From: Tigriopus japonicus
Lineage: Eukaryota > Arthropoda > Copepoda > Harpacticoida > Harpacticidae
Reading direction: 5' to 3'
Length of the DNA: 64,000 nucleotides
NCBI GenBank assembly: GCA_010645155.1
Contig: CM021322.1
Span: 3,634,676 to 3,698,675, forward strand
In this document: positions 14,001 to 26,200 of the stretch, in pieces
Numbering within the stretch: the stretch's first letter is position 1
How the letters are laid out: each line of letters begins with the position of its first letter
The notes under the pieces: model-generated
The model's database searches: none
Told to the model about the DNA's origin: nothing
The model's input: the letters and a program-made list of their open reading frames with translations, nothing else
Position numbers and translations under genes: made by a program

Positions 14001-16259
14001 CAGTGCAAGAATTTTGAATGCAAGAGGGAGGGATCCTTTCCCTCTTTCTCTGCTCTTTTCTTTTCCAGCCTCTTGAGGCTGATTTCGTGGTTGGAGGTCT
14101 CAGAGGCTCTGGTGACTCTGAACGGACTCCTCCTTAGTCATTGGTGAAGACTGAAGAGCGTCGTACTTACTACGTGTGTACGGGAGTAAGTAGGAGTGCA
14201 ATGCAAGCTAATTACTTCAGTGAGGCTTATTGACAGACAAATGTCCGCCTACTCCATTCCTCAAAGTCTTTTAGTTTCACAGCAGGCGCGAAGGTGCAAT
14301 TACTCGAGGTCAACACGATTGACCTTTCGGTTGATTTTCCTCAAATTTATCAAAAGCAATTTCGGGTTTTGGAATTGTTTTACCAACGACTATGTCACGT
14401 ACTATGCTATCTAGAGCATGAAAATGAAGACCATTACTAGCGACAATTGAGATCCGACCAAGGCTACCTCGAGCTAATCAGCCTTTGAATGGTCTGATCG
14501 CATAAAAGGATCGAGTCGTGGACTACAATCATTCCCCCAAGACCTTGTCAAACAAAGGACGGCCTTATTGTAACACAAATTTGGTGAGTCGTGTGGACAA
14601 ATGCTGTTTACATAGGCTCCCGGATAAGGACAAACCAAGGGTCTTCATTCCTCTTGTTTGCAGCAAACAAGCTCCCATACAATGCATGCCATTGATGGGC
14701 GTGGTTGTCGTGGAAGCAATAGAAATTGAAGCAAGCGCTGCACACACCCTGTCATGTGGCCATTTGAGCTTGTGAGACACTACACAACATGAATCCTACT
14801 TGGCAAAGGTTGTCATTCCATTGGTATGGACTTATGTGAGAGTGAAAATGAGTCCGTTCCAACCATATTTTCTCACTCTAATAGCGCTCGGTAGCTGGCT
14901 CCAATCAAGTGCAAGTAATTTATTAGGATCGAACGCTTCGAGTCAGAGATGAGCTGACTCAGGCGAATGCCACTTACTCCGATTGGAATTGGGTGGATCA
15001 CCTACCAACCACCGCCTAAAGCGCTCATTCAACCACAAACGCCAAATCTGAGCTTCAGACTCAATCTAGGGATGTATGTAAAAATATGATGGAAACTCAC
15101 CAATAACCACAGCGTGAAACCGAGGCAGCCATTGATCGATCTCCTCAAGGGCGTACTCGGTATCCAGAACGGGGTGTACGATGAGCTCGGCACTGTAGCT
15201 TTTGATGACCTGACCGGCTTGTTGTTCACAGATCACGTGCACCAAATCCGCACCGGTTTTCAGAGCGGAAATGGCCGCAAAGTAAGGCGCACCCGTGTAC
15301 ATAATACAACCGCCAAAGACACAGATCCGTCCACTCTGGCCTTTGTAAAGGTCACTGGTCAGTTTAGGAACAATGGTCTTGACCTGTTGGTTCAGACAGA
15401 CATTGATTAACGTCTAAAAAAGCTCTGTGACACGTACAGTATTTATGGGCCCCAGTTTAGGTTCCTTGGAACGCTTGTGGGAATGTATTGGTCTGATTAT
15501 GACGTGTTCAAAAACACATTTATTACTTTACCTTGTCCTCCATTACAGTTTTAGTGGCCATGGTAAGTTTTTGAGCGAAAAAAAAAATCACAAATTCAAT
15601 GCACCATACATTCTTTTTCAGCCCATGCAGTTGGAGGAAAGAACGCTACAGAGACCTTTCTAAGGACCGTGGCACGGAAAAATGAGTAGCTGATAAAACT
15701 TTCCACCTCAACAAACAGATTCGGAAGCTCAAACTCAGGCAAGAAATGATAAGGAGATTAAGCCACACTTCCAGTGAAGGAGATTGGAGCAACTCTCATT
15801 ATCAAAGGACAGAAAATGATGAGGGGCTTCGCTAAGTAGTACAGAATTCTGGAAAGGCACTCTTCTGAGCTCGACGTCTACTGGTATTACTAGAAACCCT
15901 TTGCAACTAAATAAATCTTCTCAACGAACCGAAAAATAGAAAAAGATGCCAAAGGAAGTACTCACGGTTTGTAAGACATTCCGACTCCGAGCGTGTGAAG
16001 AGAGGTGATGCTGACATTTGGACTTGGGTCTGGGGCTCGACCAAGGCGAACTTGGTTTGGAACCCGTTCCTTCTGCGCCGACAACCGAGGCTTGGGTCTT
16101 CCGAGGACTGGCACCCACCTCGGGTAGGTGGTCCTTGGAGGAAGACATGCCCCTCCCACTCACCAGAACAACATGGGTGCCTGAACGAAGCCTCGTGATG
16201 GGACCACGTGCTATGGTTGACAGTTGACTGGAAGTTTCCAGGAGAAGGGAAGGCACCAT
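2055..16259 (-). CDS. NAXD: ATP-dependent (S)-NAD(P)H-hydrate dehydratase
   Basis: This metabolite-repair enzyme dehydrates damaged NADHX/NADPHX back to NAD(P)H using ATP. Five minus-strand exons join in phase: 16259-15966, 15413-15101, 13681-13623, 5338-5034 and 2301-2055, giving 405 aa, close to animal homologues (about 390). Family motifs appear in order: [14 protein letters not shown] (about residues 137-150), GPGLGR on the 59-nt exon 3, [21 protein letters not shown], and [11 protein letters not shown] at about 325-335 with the catalytic-site Asp330. The N-terminus from the ATG at 16259 is rich in Arg and Ser without acidic clusters, which fits a mitochondrial targeting peptide; a downstream in-frame Met (MSSSKD) could start a cytosolic form. 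All donors and acceptors are GT-AG. Exon 2 could instead begin at 15383, 30 nt further in, without changing frame. The identity is secure; the N-terminus is the weakest part. Intron 3 (8.3 kb) and intron 4 carry transposon relics. Confidence 0.93.
4380..4525 (-). mobile_element. tRNA-derived SINE fragment
   Basis: The reverse strand has a good RNA polymerase III B box (GGTTCGATCCC, complement of 4473-4483), followed by a tail that contains ATTCTTTGGAATC and CCGTCTTCCAA. A closely similar tail follows the B boxes near 18001 and 18165. The repetition of B box plus tail identifies a SINE family rather than a tRNA gene. It lies inside intron 4 of NAXD in the same orientation. Confidence 0.55.
7618..7886. 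mobile_element. hAT-like MITE with 15-bp terminal inverted repeats
   Basis: The element begins TAGTGATGGACCGAA and ends with its exact reverse complement TTCGGTCCATCACTA, 269 bp apart. A TTCTGG string occurs beside both ends, possibly an imperfect 8-bp target-site duplication. There is no transposase reading frame. Terminal sequence and size suggest a non-autonomous hAT-type element. It lies within the long intron 3 of NAXD. Confidence 0.65.
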
Positions 16260-17900
16260 TGAAGACAAGCAATTTCAACGCAAGTACACTTGGGAGACCC
16301 TCCACACATAACTAGAACGGCCTCATCAATAACAAATGCATGGAACGATGATGTTGTTTACACCATTGACTCCTTCACACTTCAACCGAACAAGGAGAGG
16401 GAGGGGTTCCTTGTCCCTGAAGGGGAAGGAGATCTTATGCAAATGATATCTCACTCGCCAGATAAAGCTGTCCCTTCTTCTCCTTTGCTAGCCAACTCGT
16501 CACATAGAAAACACGATACGATTTGCCCCAATGTTGTCCTTCTGTCCGAGTGGAACCAAGTTCCCTCCGTTCCACACTGAGCACTGATGTTTTCCAACTT
16601 TCAAACAAGCGCAAACTGAAGCTGACGAGAAACCTTGGCGCCCCGCGCTCACTCACAATTCCTCGATTTCCATCCTCAAAGGAGTAGTCGAAGAAAAATA
16701 GAGGAACATGCAGCATGCGGGAACGGACTCAAGAAGAGCAGACCCAGAGAAAACACAAGAGAGATCCAAGCAAGAAAAGGCCGAGACTGAAGAAGGCGCA
16801 AGACGGCGAATAAAAGCGATTCTAGCTTTTACGGGTGGCAAGACTGACCCAAATGGCGCTTGAGCTCCCCCCAACAGTCTCTTTTTCGTACAACGAGGAT
16901 GGAAATGGTCTCAAACGGGCCAACGTTCTTGGCCAATTCTTGAACAGCATGTGGAACAAGACCCAAGAACAAGACGTTGCGGAGGAAAAGACAATCAGCT
17001 GAGATTCTGCAGGGATGACACGTGACAAGGTGCCTTCAACAAAGCCATTGACCGTCCAAAGGGTTTGAACACATATGAGGCTGATCCGAAAGGCATGACA
17101 GCTCTTGAATTTGTGATGTTTTACGATTTAGTGAGACGTATAATCTTCCATGAGGGAGTAACAACACAACCTTACGAAAATGAAGTCCAAGGTTGAGTGC
17201 TTGACTGATGGAAGTTGCGTGGAACACTTGACTTTTCTCTGAAATGTAGAGTGCGGAGGAATCCGATTCAGGGGCACCGAAATGCATTTCACAAAGTCTC
17301 GTATTGTCTGAACTTCCTACCGTCATTTTCCGTGTTATGGTGTACGTTAAACTAAAATAGCATAGCGCCAAAGCTATTCCTAAAATGGACACATCTCAGA
17401 TGGAAGAATGCAGAAAAACAAAAAGTATGTTGTAGATTGTTTTCAAAGGAGAACGTGGAAACTTCTAGTTTTGGAACAAGATAGACAAGTTTTCTGGAAC
17501 AAGTTAATTTGTTCAGCTAAAAATGTAAAAGAGGGTAGAAAAGCTCCAACAATTTCAAAAAAGTTGCTGAATTGGAATACCCGGAAACGAAAAGTTTGAA
17601 GAAAAGTAACATGGGTCTAATTATGTTATTATTGGCTAATATTCCATTGAAAGGACGTCGTTTTTGCACCAAAATTTGCACATCAGTCATATTCAAATTA
17701 TGGTTTGAACTCATTTTTCAAATTATTGCATTTTATTTATACAACTATTCAAAAACTAATGATAACAATTGCATTACAGGGCTGTTTGTTTGTTGTGGAG
17801 TCAGAACGCAGCTTCGCAGCTGCGATCTGATAGAGGCTGTCCGCCATATGGGGATATTGCCGCTCCACTTGGACAAGCCATCAAGCATTAATTTTTACCT
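16260..17900. other. Region upstream of NAXD, no gene recognised
   Basis: This probably contains the NAXD promoter and 5' UTR. Frames of up to about 118 codons (for example 17036-17392, minus) have no recognisable domain and no splice-linked partner. No TATA box or other promoter element could be assigned with confidence. Confidence 0.4.
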
Positions 17901-17929
17901 CACCCTCGGGAATGACCCCAGGTTCGCCC

Positions 17930-18200
17930 ATTTAAGCCGTCAAGGGCCGTGACTACTGCATGTAACTTAATACCACAGGTCACTAGGACTCGGCAAGCCC
18001 GGGATCGAACCGGGGCTTGCCTAGTTTTGTATTGAAAGACAGTTCAACGCTAAATTTTGACTCCAAAGAGTTGAGTTTGTAGGTTTGATTTTTGCATTGA
18101 AAGACGGTTCAAATGCTACATTTAGACTCCGAAGAGTTGAGTTTTTAGAGAGTGGCAGTCAGCCGGGATCGAATGCCAGCCATCCGCACGACAACCCGAC
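17930..18200 (-). mobile_element. Two tandem SINE-like units
   Basis: On the reverse strand there are two B-box-like stretches, GGTTCGATCCC (complement of 18001-18011) and CATTCGATCCC near 18165. Each is associated with copies of the same roughly 45-bp tail, AACTCNTCGGAGTC-like followed by a GAACCGTCTTTCAAT-like string. The tail is shared with the copy near 4430. The B box at 18001 sits in the loop of an unusually long hairpin (GGCAAGCCCGG pairing with CCGGGGCTTGCC, 17992-18020). Confidence 0.5.
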
Positions 18201-18383
18201 GCAGTACACACTACGTCATGCAACACACAACATGTCTCTTTTGAAGTCAAGACGTCCCAAATCGAAAGTTATTAATATTTTTCTCCACAAAGGTTCAACA
18301 AATATAAGTGAAGAGGCACCATCCTTACTTTCCAAAATACAGGAATTTGACGCTTTTCTTGATTTTGATGTCCCTCTTGTGTA

Positions 18384-18576
18384 ACGTGCATGTGTCGCCC
18401 AACATACCTTGTCTAATTCAATCAAAAGTTCGAACATGGTTGCATAGCAACAAAAAATGTAAAACAACATCTACTGATAAGAAATCAATCTTCATTCCGA
18501 TTTTTGGCATAACTCCGAAAAATCGTACATTTTAATGCGTTATAAGCCTAGTCTACCCATAATCTGGATACCCCAC
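18384..18576. repeat. Solo arm of the long-inverted-repeat MITE family
   Basis: This stretch runs from GTCGCCCAACATACCTTGTC to CTAGTCTACCCATAATCTGG and the GGATACCCCAC end. It matches the right arm of the inverted-repeat element at 43874-44454 with scattered substitutions. The opposite arm was not found next to it, so this looks like a half element or deletion derivative. Confidence 0.6.
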
Positions 18577-18755
18577 TTAACTTGTAGCTCTCTCAAAGAA
18601 GACCTACATTTTCTACCTAACTAGAATAATGTGGATTAGCAAGGCTTTATGTAAGAAAAGTAAAGATGAAGCCGTAGCAGTTCCTTTTTGGAAGTTCCAA
18701 GGCGACTTTGATACGCAACTTGCCCCACAATACTAGTTCGGTTGGAAGAATCAAA

Positions 18756-19655
18756 ATGGCCGAAAGTAGCCAAGACAGACTTTGTCAAGAAATTATCAAT
18801 AACAACTATGATTTAGTGCGATTCCTCATTGAAGTAAAAGAATGTAGCCCAGTGCGTCTCTCGAACTTGGGCACACCAGTGAACGTGGCTTGTGCATATG
18901 GTCGGATTAGGATTCTGAATTATCTTCTCGACCAGATTGCTCACAACACATTGAATATTAATCAAGATGATCCAAAGCACACCAGTTGTTTGCATTCCGT
19001 GTGCCACTCCATGGAGAAGCTTTGGCTAATCCCTCGGCTCTTGGAACATGGGGCAAATCCTAACGTGACAGATGAACAAGGTCAAACGCCATTAATGATC
19101 TGTGCTTCTCATGGCTTGACCCTGGGAGTAAAGGTAAAGTTATTTCTTAAAATACAACTCCCCATTCTTTGAGTGGTTGAATAATAGTAAATAAATCTGT
19201 TTTAGATCCTCACAAAACACTTGGACACCAATTTACTCTTAGAGGACAAAAGAGGCCAAAACGCGTTACAACTTGCCAAAACAGCCGGTTATTTTGAAAC
19301 AGCCCAACTGATTGAGGAACAGGTTAAGAGGGCCGAGTTTCATGAGCGCGAAATTTCAAAAGAGACCGCCAAATTCACCAATGACCAAGGAAATGAAGAC
19401 TGTCCAAGAATGTCAACTAGTCTCTCGTTGATGGATATTGATTCCAAGATTGCCGAGGAATTGGAATGTCCCGTGTGTTTAGAAAACATGCACCCACCAG
19501 TGTTGATTTTCAGTTGTAGCAATGCTCATTTGTTCTGCGGTCGATGCAACATTCTCGAACTCAAGACTTGCCCGAAATGTCGCGAGGATTTCAGTCAATT
19601 TCCGCCCAACCGAAATCGCTTAGCCGAAAGATGGGCACACAAGTTGTTTTCATAG
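18756..19655 (+). CDS. Ankyrin-repeat and RING-finger protein, putative E3 ubiquitin ligase
   Basis: Two exons, 18756-19133 and 19206-19655, join in phase 0 across a 72-nt intron and encode 275 aa. The ATG at 18756 has a strong context (AAAATGG) and is preferred over upstream non-ATG codons. Residues about 1-165 contain degenerate ankyrin repeats, including GTPVNVACAYGRIRILNYLL, LLEHGANPNVTDEQGQTPL and EDKRGQNALQLAKTAGYFE. The C-terminus has a C3HC4 RING with all eight ligands: ECPVCL (from residue 213), CSNAHLFCGRC and CPKC near 250, followed by the basic segment NRNRLAERWAHK. RING proteins of this layout usually recruit an E2 enzyme while the ankyrin repeats bind substrate. The gene converges on MRTF; a candidate AATACA polyadenylation signal lies about 45 bp past the stop. 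The fold assignment is firm; the substrate and orthologue are unknown. Confidence 0.88.
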
Positions 19656-20110
19656 ACACCATTTTTATTCGTCATTGGTCAAATGATGTTGCTGTTTTAA
19701 TACATTATGGAAATGCATCTCGTGTTTGACAAGTCAAGCAATTCTTCAAGAGATCAAGAGCAGTGTTTGAAAAGGTACAAAAGCATCTTCACTGGAACAA
19801 AACAATCTTTTTCAGAATGAAAATAGAGGAAACAAATTTTGCAAATTTTGATCTTTGACAATTAACAATGAAACAAAGGGAGTACTTGGTTTACCATATA
19901 ACAACTTGGTTAGAATATAACATTAGGTAGCTATCACAAAGAATGTCTCAAAGGGGGAGGAGGTGCGTCATGTTTCTATTGCTAAAAAGCATCCACAACC
20001 ATGCATTTGAAAGGAAGCTCATTGAATTTAGTCGGAATCGGATGGGTCTTCTTGGTATTGGTTCTTGATTACGTTCTTGTTGCTTCAAAATTGGTTGTGT
20101 AAAAGTGAAA

Positions 20111-20116
20111 TTTATT
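20111..20116 (-). promoter_or_regulatory. Candidate polyadenylation signal of MRTF
   Basis: The minus strand reads AATAAA about 95 bp after the MRTF stop codon at 20209-20211. Its position and canonical sequence fit the 3' end of that gene. The cleavage site is not resolved. Confidence 0.5.
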
Positions 20117-20208
20117 GTGGCGTATTTTCTTCATGCGTTGCCGAATGTATAGATAAGATGTCGTTGAATCCATTGTGTTGATTGACAACACCAATAATGT
20201 TGGTTAGG

Positions 20209-23200
20209 TTATCCCAAGAAATCATCAGCCAAGAAGTGGGTTGATGTGCCAAAATCAGAGTTCGAGGTGCCCACTTTATTGAACGAATCCATATTCCAAC
20301 AGGGTGGAACATTACCATTCAGCTCCTCTTCAGGGGAGGAATTGATCTTGGTTGGAGTGAATCCATTGTTGGTTGTTGTAGTGCCGTTGTTCATAACAGA
20401 GTTCTGGGGTAACAGGGAGTCCAACCAATCTGCCACATCTTGATCGACATCCATGCCATCGGTTGTATTACCATTGACCAAAGGAGACTCTTCTTGAGGT
20501 TGTATGGGATCATTGAACTGATGTTGAGTGTTGATTTGATGGCTGAAGTCAATGTTCTCCAAAGCCGGAAGCTCGAAATCATTGATGTCAAAAGCCAAGA
20601 TGTCGTTCAAAGGGGGCGTGCCAGCACTGATAGGTTTACTCTGGTGATAAGGTGGTGGTGGAGGGGGAGGAGCAATCCCATAGCGCAAGGGATCCGAGCT
20701 ATTATTGGATAACATGCTCAGCATCTCTTCGACCAAAGAGTCTTGAGACTCCATTTTTGGCTCCTGTTTCATTTTGGGCGTGAATTGAGAGGCCCCAGTT
20801 GAAGTGGACATTACGCCATTAGAATGACAAGTGAGTCTGGGTTCTACGTTTCGTTGGATATTATGAGCCGATTGCGATGTCTGAAAAAGGTTTAAAACTC
20901 GTTAAAAACTGTTTCCGAAAAGAAACAAGCATGTTTTCGAAACTCACCATGCTCTTATTGGTCAAGTTTTGCAATAGCACTTGTGACTGATTGTGGTTAT
21001 TGACCTGCTGCTGAACAGGTGTGTGCATCTGCATTTCGTTATGTTGGCCTTGATTTGGGCTTTCATTTTCACTCCCCAAAATATGATGTTGAGCCAAATC
21101 CTTCTTCAAAATGAACTGCTGTCCATCGGCCATGACGATTCGAATTTCGCGCTGTTCCTCTCCCAAAGAAACAGGTGTGGATATGGATGTCTGTGTTTGC
21201 GTTGGAGACGTCATTGGAGTGGCAGATGATTGCCGCACAGTGGTGAGGGTCTGATTAACCTGTTGCTCGTGTTCTTGTACCTTCATTTGCATTGCTTGGA
21301 GCTGTTGGATTTGGTTCTGCAATTGGTTATTCTGCATCTGTTGGGCCATGAGCATCTTCATATGGTTGGCGTTCTGCTCACGCATGGCCACTGTTGTAGG
21401 AGACATGATGGCACCGGGGGAATTATTATTGGCAGCATTGAGTTGAGACTGCTGTTGGGACAGGATCTTGGCCTGTTCCAACAACTGACTCTGGGACTTT
21501 TGGAGCGCCGACTGCAACTCTTCGATCTTCTTCTGTTGCTCACGAATCAAATCGTGCGAACTGTCCCGATGCTCGACGACCGGATTAGATAAAACGGATA
21601 TCTGGGGTTGTGTCGGGATTAGATTGCTCAGGATTCCATTGGAAGTGAGCACCTTGGGGGCTTGAGGGACTTGGATCACAATGGGTTCGGCTCGGGTGGT
21701 GTGAATCTGGGCCATGGGCAGAATCTGAAGTTGGGGTTGAGCAAGTTGGCTTGTACTGGCCGTGGTCACGGTGGACATAACGGGCGTGATTGTGAATGAC
21801 GGTGCTTTCGAAATTGTTGTGGACAAGGTTTTCTTTCTCGAAGGCGGGGGAGGTGGAGGCGGCGGAGGCGGAATGATGGTGGTCATGGGTTTGGGCAAGA
21901 CAGTGGGCAGTGTGGCTGGGATCATTTCAGTGGCTCTGGGTAGGGTGATGATGGTGGGCGAACCCTGGGAATTGACCAGAACCGTGTTTTTCGAATAACT
22001 CGTCCGTAGGGAACTGGTAGTAGCCACTGTTGTGGTGACGACAGTTGAAGGTGCGGGTGAGGTTTGGCTTCGATCCGTATCCATTAGGTCGAGATCGAAG
22101 TGGTCCAGATCCATGGTGTTTCGGGGTGAGGCCACACCCAATGGGGAATGCTGTTCCATGCTACGAATGCTTCTTAGTGGTGAAGTCAGAGAATTCGAAT
22201 CATGGTTAGTGAAGGTCATGGGTGACGGACTGTTGGTCGTTTCTTGGAAGGCCATGGGCGTGCCTGGTTGGCTTAATGCATCCATCGATACACCTGTAAG
22301 AGAGACGGATGTCATGACTTTTTGAGCCAATTGACCGAGAGCGATCGCTTGTCAAATACTCCGACAAAGAGGTCAAAACTTTCTTTGGACCATTGCCAAA
22401 TAGTCGAGAGACACTTGAACACGGGGATTTCCCCCTTTTGAAAATTCGTCCTTGCATTGGCTGCATTATTTTCTTTACCTTCTGATCCGATGGCCATGGG
22501 ACTGTTCTCCTTGGAAGTTCGTCCAACGGAAGTAGCTCTCGAAGGAGGGGTCTGACCTCCCAATTTGAGCCTCAACGAGCCCCCATTGGCCGTGACCATG
22601 GCCTCTAGATGGGGTTTCAATCGCTCAATAAGCACATTTTTTTGGCCAGACGTTGGCAGATTCCGCTTCTTGAGCTCGGCCTTCAAATCGGTCACTGAAA
22701 CGTCAGAGAATGAAAATAATTTTGAATCCAAGCAATCCAAGCCATTCTCTCACTTACCTTTCATGGCCTCCATTTTCTCGAGAAGACGAGCCGAGTCTTC
22801 GGAAGAGGCTGGATTCGAACCAAAGCCAATCACCAGAGTTCGACACGGGGTATTGGCTCGGGGCGTTTGCGGGGCTGATGTGGCGGGGCTTGGCACACTG
22901 GAAATACTGCCTTGACTGCTTCCCGAGGACAATTGAGGCTGATATTTGGCCGCCAACGAGGATTGCGTGACAAAATTGAACTTGGTCCCAGACGAATGGA
23001 TCGAGGATTCCACGCTGACGGCTTTCATGACGGGATTGGTCATTGTTCCATTGGATATCGATGACGACGACGATGATGAAGAAGATGATGAGCTGGTTGG
23101 GGCAGCGGGAAGCAAGATTTGAGGGTACTGTAAGAGAGATATTTTGATTCCATTGAGTAATCATTGGAAAATTCCACACCGAACGAGTCATCATTCTCGG

Positions 23201-26200
23201 CAAGTTGGGTAATGACAAAGATATTTTTTTCATTTTCTTCTCCCTGTCATGGGTTGTTCCCTGAGCTATGGGTGCTATAAAACAATCTTAAAAAGACATG
23301 CTATTTATCATGCAGAGTCTGGCTTCAGGCCAACTTCATCTACTACATTTTACTACGAGACGTGCGTAGCAGTCGAGTGTAGAATATGTACTATGTTGCT
23401 GCACTTTCTAGGCTTCTTGCCTCAACACCTATTTTCAGCGGTGGCCAACAATCGTTTTCCCTCAAGGAAAGTCTTCTGATTTACGTTGAATCGTGAGATC
23501 GTGAGGCCAGCATGGCCCCGCATGTGCACCTATACACTCACACACGCAAATATATATGTATGTGTACCTCCTTGTGTTTAACCTAGTTAGGAAAATTAGT
23601 GAGCAAGAGGGGGACGGATCACCCTCATGGATGTATAGATCTTTAGTCAGCAAGCAAGCAAGCACCTTGCATTAGGCATTCCATGACAACATGAGGTAAT
23701 GTCATTTGAGAGCCAGAGAGATCTGTATGTATTCCTACCTTGTGGGAGAGTTCGAGTTGCCATTGGAGGAACAGTTGTTGCTGCTTGAGCAGAAGTTCGT
23801 AGCGAGAATCTTCCGCACTTTTTGCATCGGACTCCTCGGAAGAATTTGGTCGCTTTTGAGCCGCACTCGGAGGACCCTAGAATTAGTCGAAACAATGAAC
23901 ATCTCTCTGGGAATCTTCAGCGATAGCAGAGTGAGATTATAATTTCAGGAACGGCCTTGAATGGGGAAATTGAGAGCCTATCTCAATTCTCCCCTCATCG
24001 TGTGAGACCTTCATGCTACATTGATTGTTGATGATTCGACAGTCTAGCCGACAAGTTTTTGTTTCTAGTCAAATAAGAAAGTTGTAGAGGAAGCCTCATC
24101 AAGAAGCATCTCAGCCAACACGTGAATGCATAAATATTCAAATCACCTTGTACTCGTGGAACTTGATGGTCCTCGTTTTAGCCGTACTAGCCGTTCCTTT
24201 GGCTTTGGGCTTCTTGATCTTTCTCTCTTTGCCTGGAGCTCCTCGTTGGCTGTAAGCCTGATGATTGCTCAAAGAGCTCGTGGACGACGAGATCTTGGAC
24301 GAGCTCGATGAACTGGCACTTAACGAACACGGGGGTGGACTTGGCACGGCAAATTGGCTCACATCACTTAACCGTCTTTCGTGGCCATTTTTCGGAGACA
24401 CCAAAGCCGGGAAGACACTATCCGTGCTCTCGGATTTCTGCACCGTTTCCACACTCGACGGAGGAGAAATCAATCCGCCATCGGAAGAGTCTTCATCGAA
24501 GCTGTTCACCGTGTACACTTCCGGCAATTCCACTTGTTTGAACGGCAAACCGTCATTGGTAGGTCTGAACTGGATCTGACCTTCCTTGACAGCCTGCTCA
24601 ACCGCAGTGTCATCCGTGTGGAGGATGTTCTTTTGGATCAATTCCAAGGGACCGGGTCGCAAATTGAGCTGATTACTCAGTGAATCGGCCAATTTGGCGC
24701 GTTTCAATTGACGCTGTTTATCACATAGGGACGGGTCCACACCGGCTGGAACATCCTCGAGGATGTGTCGATGGACGAGCTCTTGACGATCGGGTCGTTT
24801 GGCAATTTTGGCCCGGAGCATGTCGCCCATTTTGGCCCGCTCCAATTTCTGGCGTTGCTCATGGAGAAATGGGGAAGTTTTGGGGGAGGGGACGATGCCC
24901 TGTTCCACCAAGGTATCGAAAGGCCGTCGCACCATGAGCTTGACCTTTAAGGCTGTAAAGCAAGAGACGAAGAGAAAGAAGCATGAGCATCATGGTATCG
25001 GGTCTCTGTTTGCATAGGCATTATTATGGCATTATGAGATTTTAAGTAAAGTGTTACCCTCTTGAGCCCGTAGCCGATCCGTCGGCATGACGACCATGTT
25101 TATCACTTCACTGAATGTGCCTTGAAGTTGTCGCTCTTGATCTCTCTCTATCTTAGTTGCATTATCCGATATTTGTTTATATGTCTACTCTGCAATCAGG
25201 TCATGAGAACACGCACTCTCTCTCAAAATCTGAGAATCTGTCATAGTTTCAAATGTGTGCAATGCGTGTTTTTTCCAGCTCTCTTTGATGATGAAGATCA
25301 TCATCCTCATCCATTGTCATAATTTCCACACTCGTTGTTCATTGCTCACATCTGCTATGTTTTCCTTCATCCGCAAAGGAAGCATTAGTTTTATTATTTT
25401 CTTTCCTATCACAACAAGTGGGCTCATTCACTTTTGAACAGTCTGGCCATTCTTCTCACAAAACATTCGGACAACAGTGCAATTGCCAAAGTTTCTTTTC
25501 CTGTCATGCCCACGCACGAAGAGCATCATCTCGTCTGATTGACACAGCTGATGATCATGAAGGTGTTGGTGATGCTGCTCAGGATGATGATGATGATGAT
25601 GACCAACCAACACAACAACGATCTATACACTTCACCACTGAACTCAACTCTCAACCAAGTCCAATCGATCTCAAAAGTTTGAAAGGAAATGAACCTCGAT
25701 GAGATACCAGGCGACTCTTCGTTCGTGACTGTGCGAGTCAAGGCGTCGAGCACCTTTGATGTAGTATGGAGTTTCTAGTCGTATAGTTTCAAATTTGATG
25801 CCGTGTCTAGAAACACCTTCACCATGACAAAATTGACTGAAAACAATCTTAACAAACATTTGCCGACTTATGTTCGTTTGATTTGATTTTATCTCTCATT
25901 GCACGCCATTCATTAGCTTATCAAGCCTCGGACAAAGTCTTCGGTACATACAAGCCAATCTCAAATTTTGATTCCACTCGAGCAACGAGATTCAGACTTG
26001 TGATAGGGGTTCGACAATTAGAATGGGCGTTTTCACCTTGCTCCCTCATATTGTGAAAGAGAATCGACAACAAAAAATGGCATGATCTAATAGCTTTAGT
26101 CTAGGATTGCCGTGTATGAATGTGAACTCACACATGAAATTGAGGAATTTACCCCCTCCCTTTCCTCCATAATAACATTTCACAATAGCTTTTGAAATAC

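Noticed and set aside
15907..16305. 132-codon minus-strand frame overlapping NAXD exon 1
   Set aside because: It is another frame of the same exon. Only the frame from the ATG at 16259 joins exon 2 without a stop.
17036..17392. 118-codon minus-strand frame upstream of NAXD
   Set aside because: No domain, no clear splice partner and no strong start context.
21230..21592. Leu/His-rich plus-strand frame of 120 codons
   Set aside because: It is the antisense shadow of the Gln-rich coiled-coil part of MRTF exon 6.
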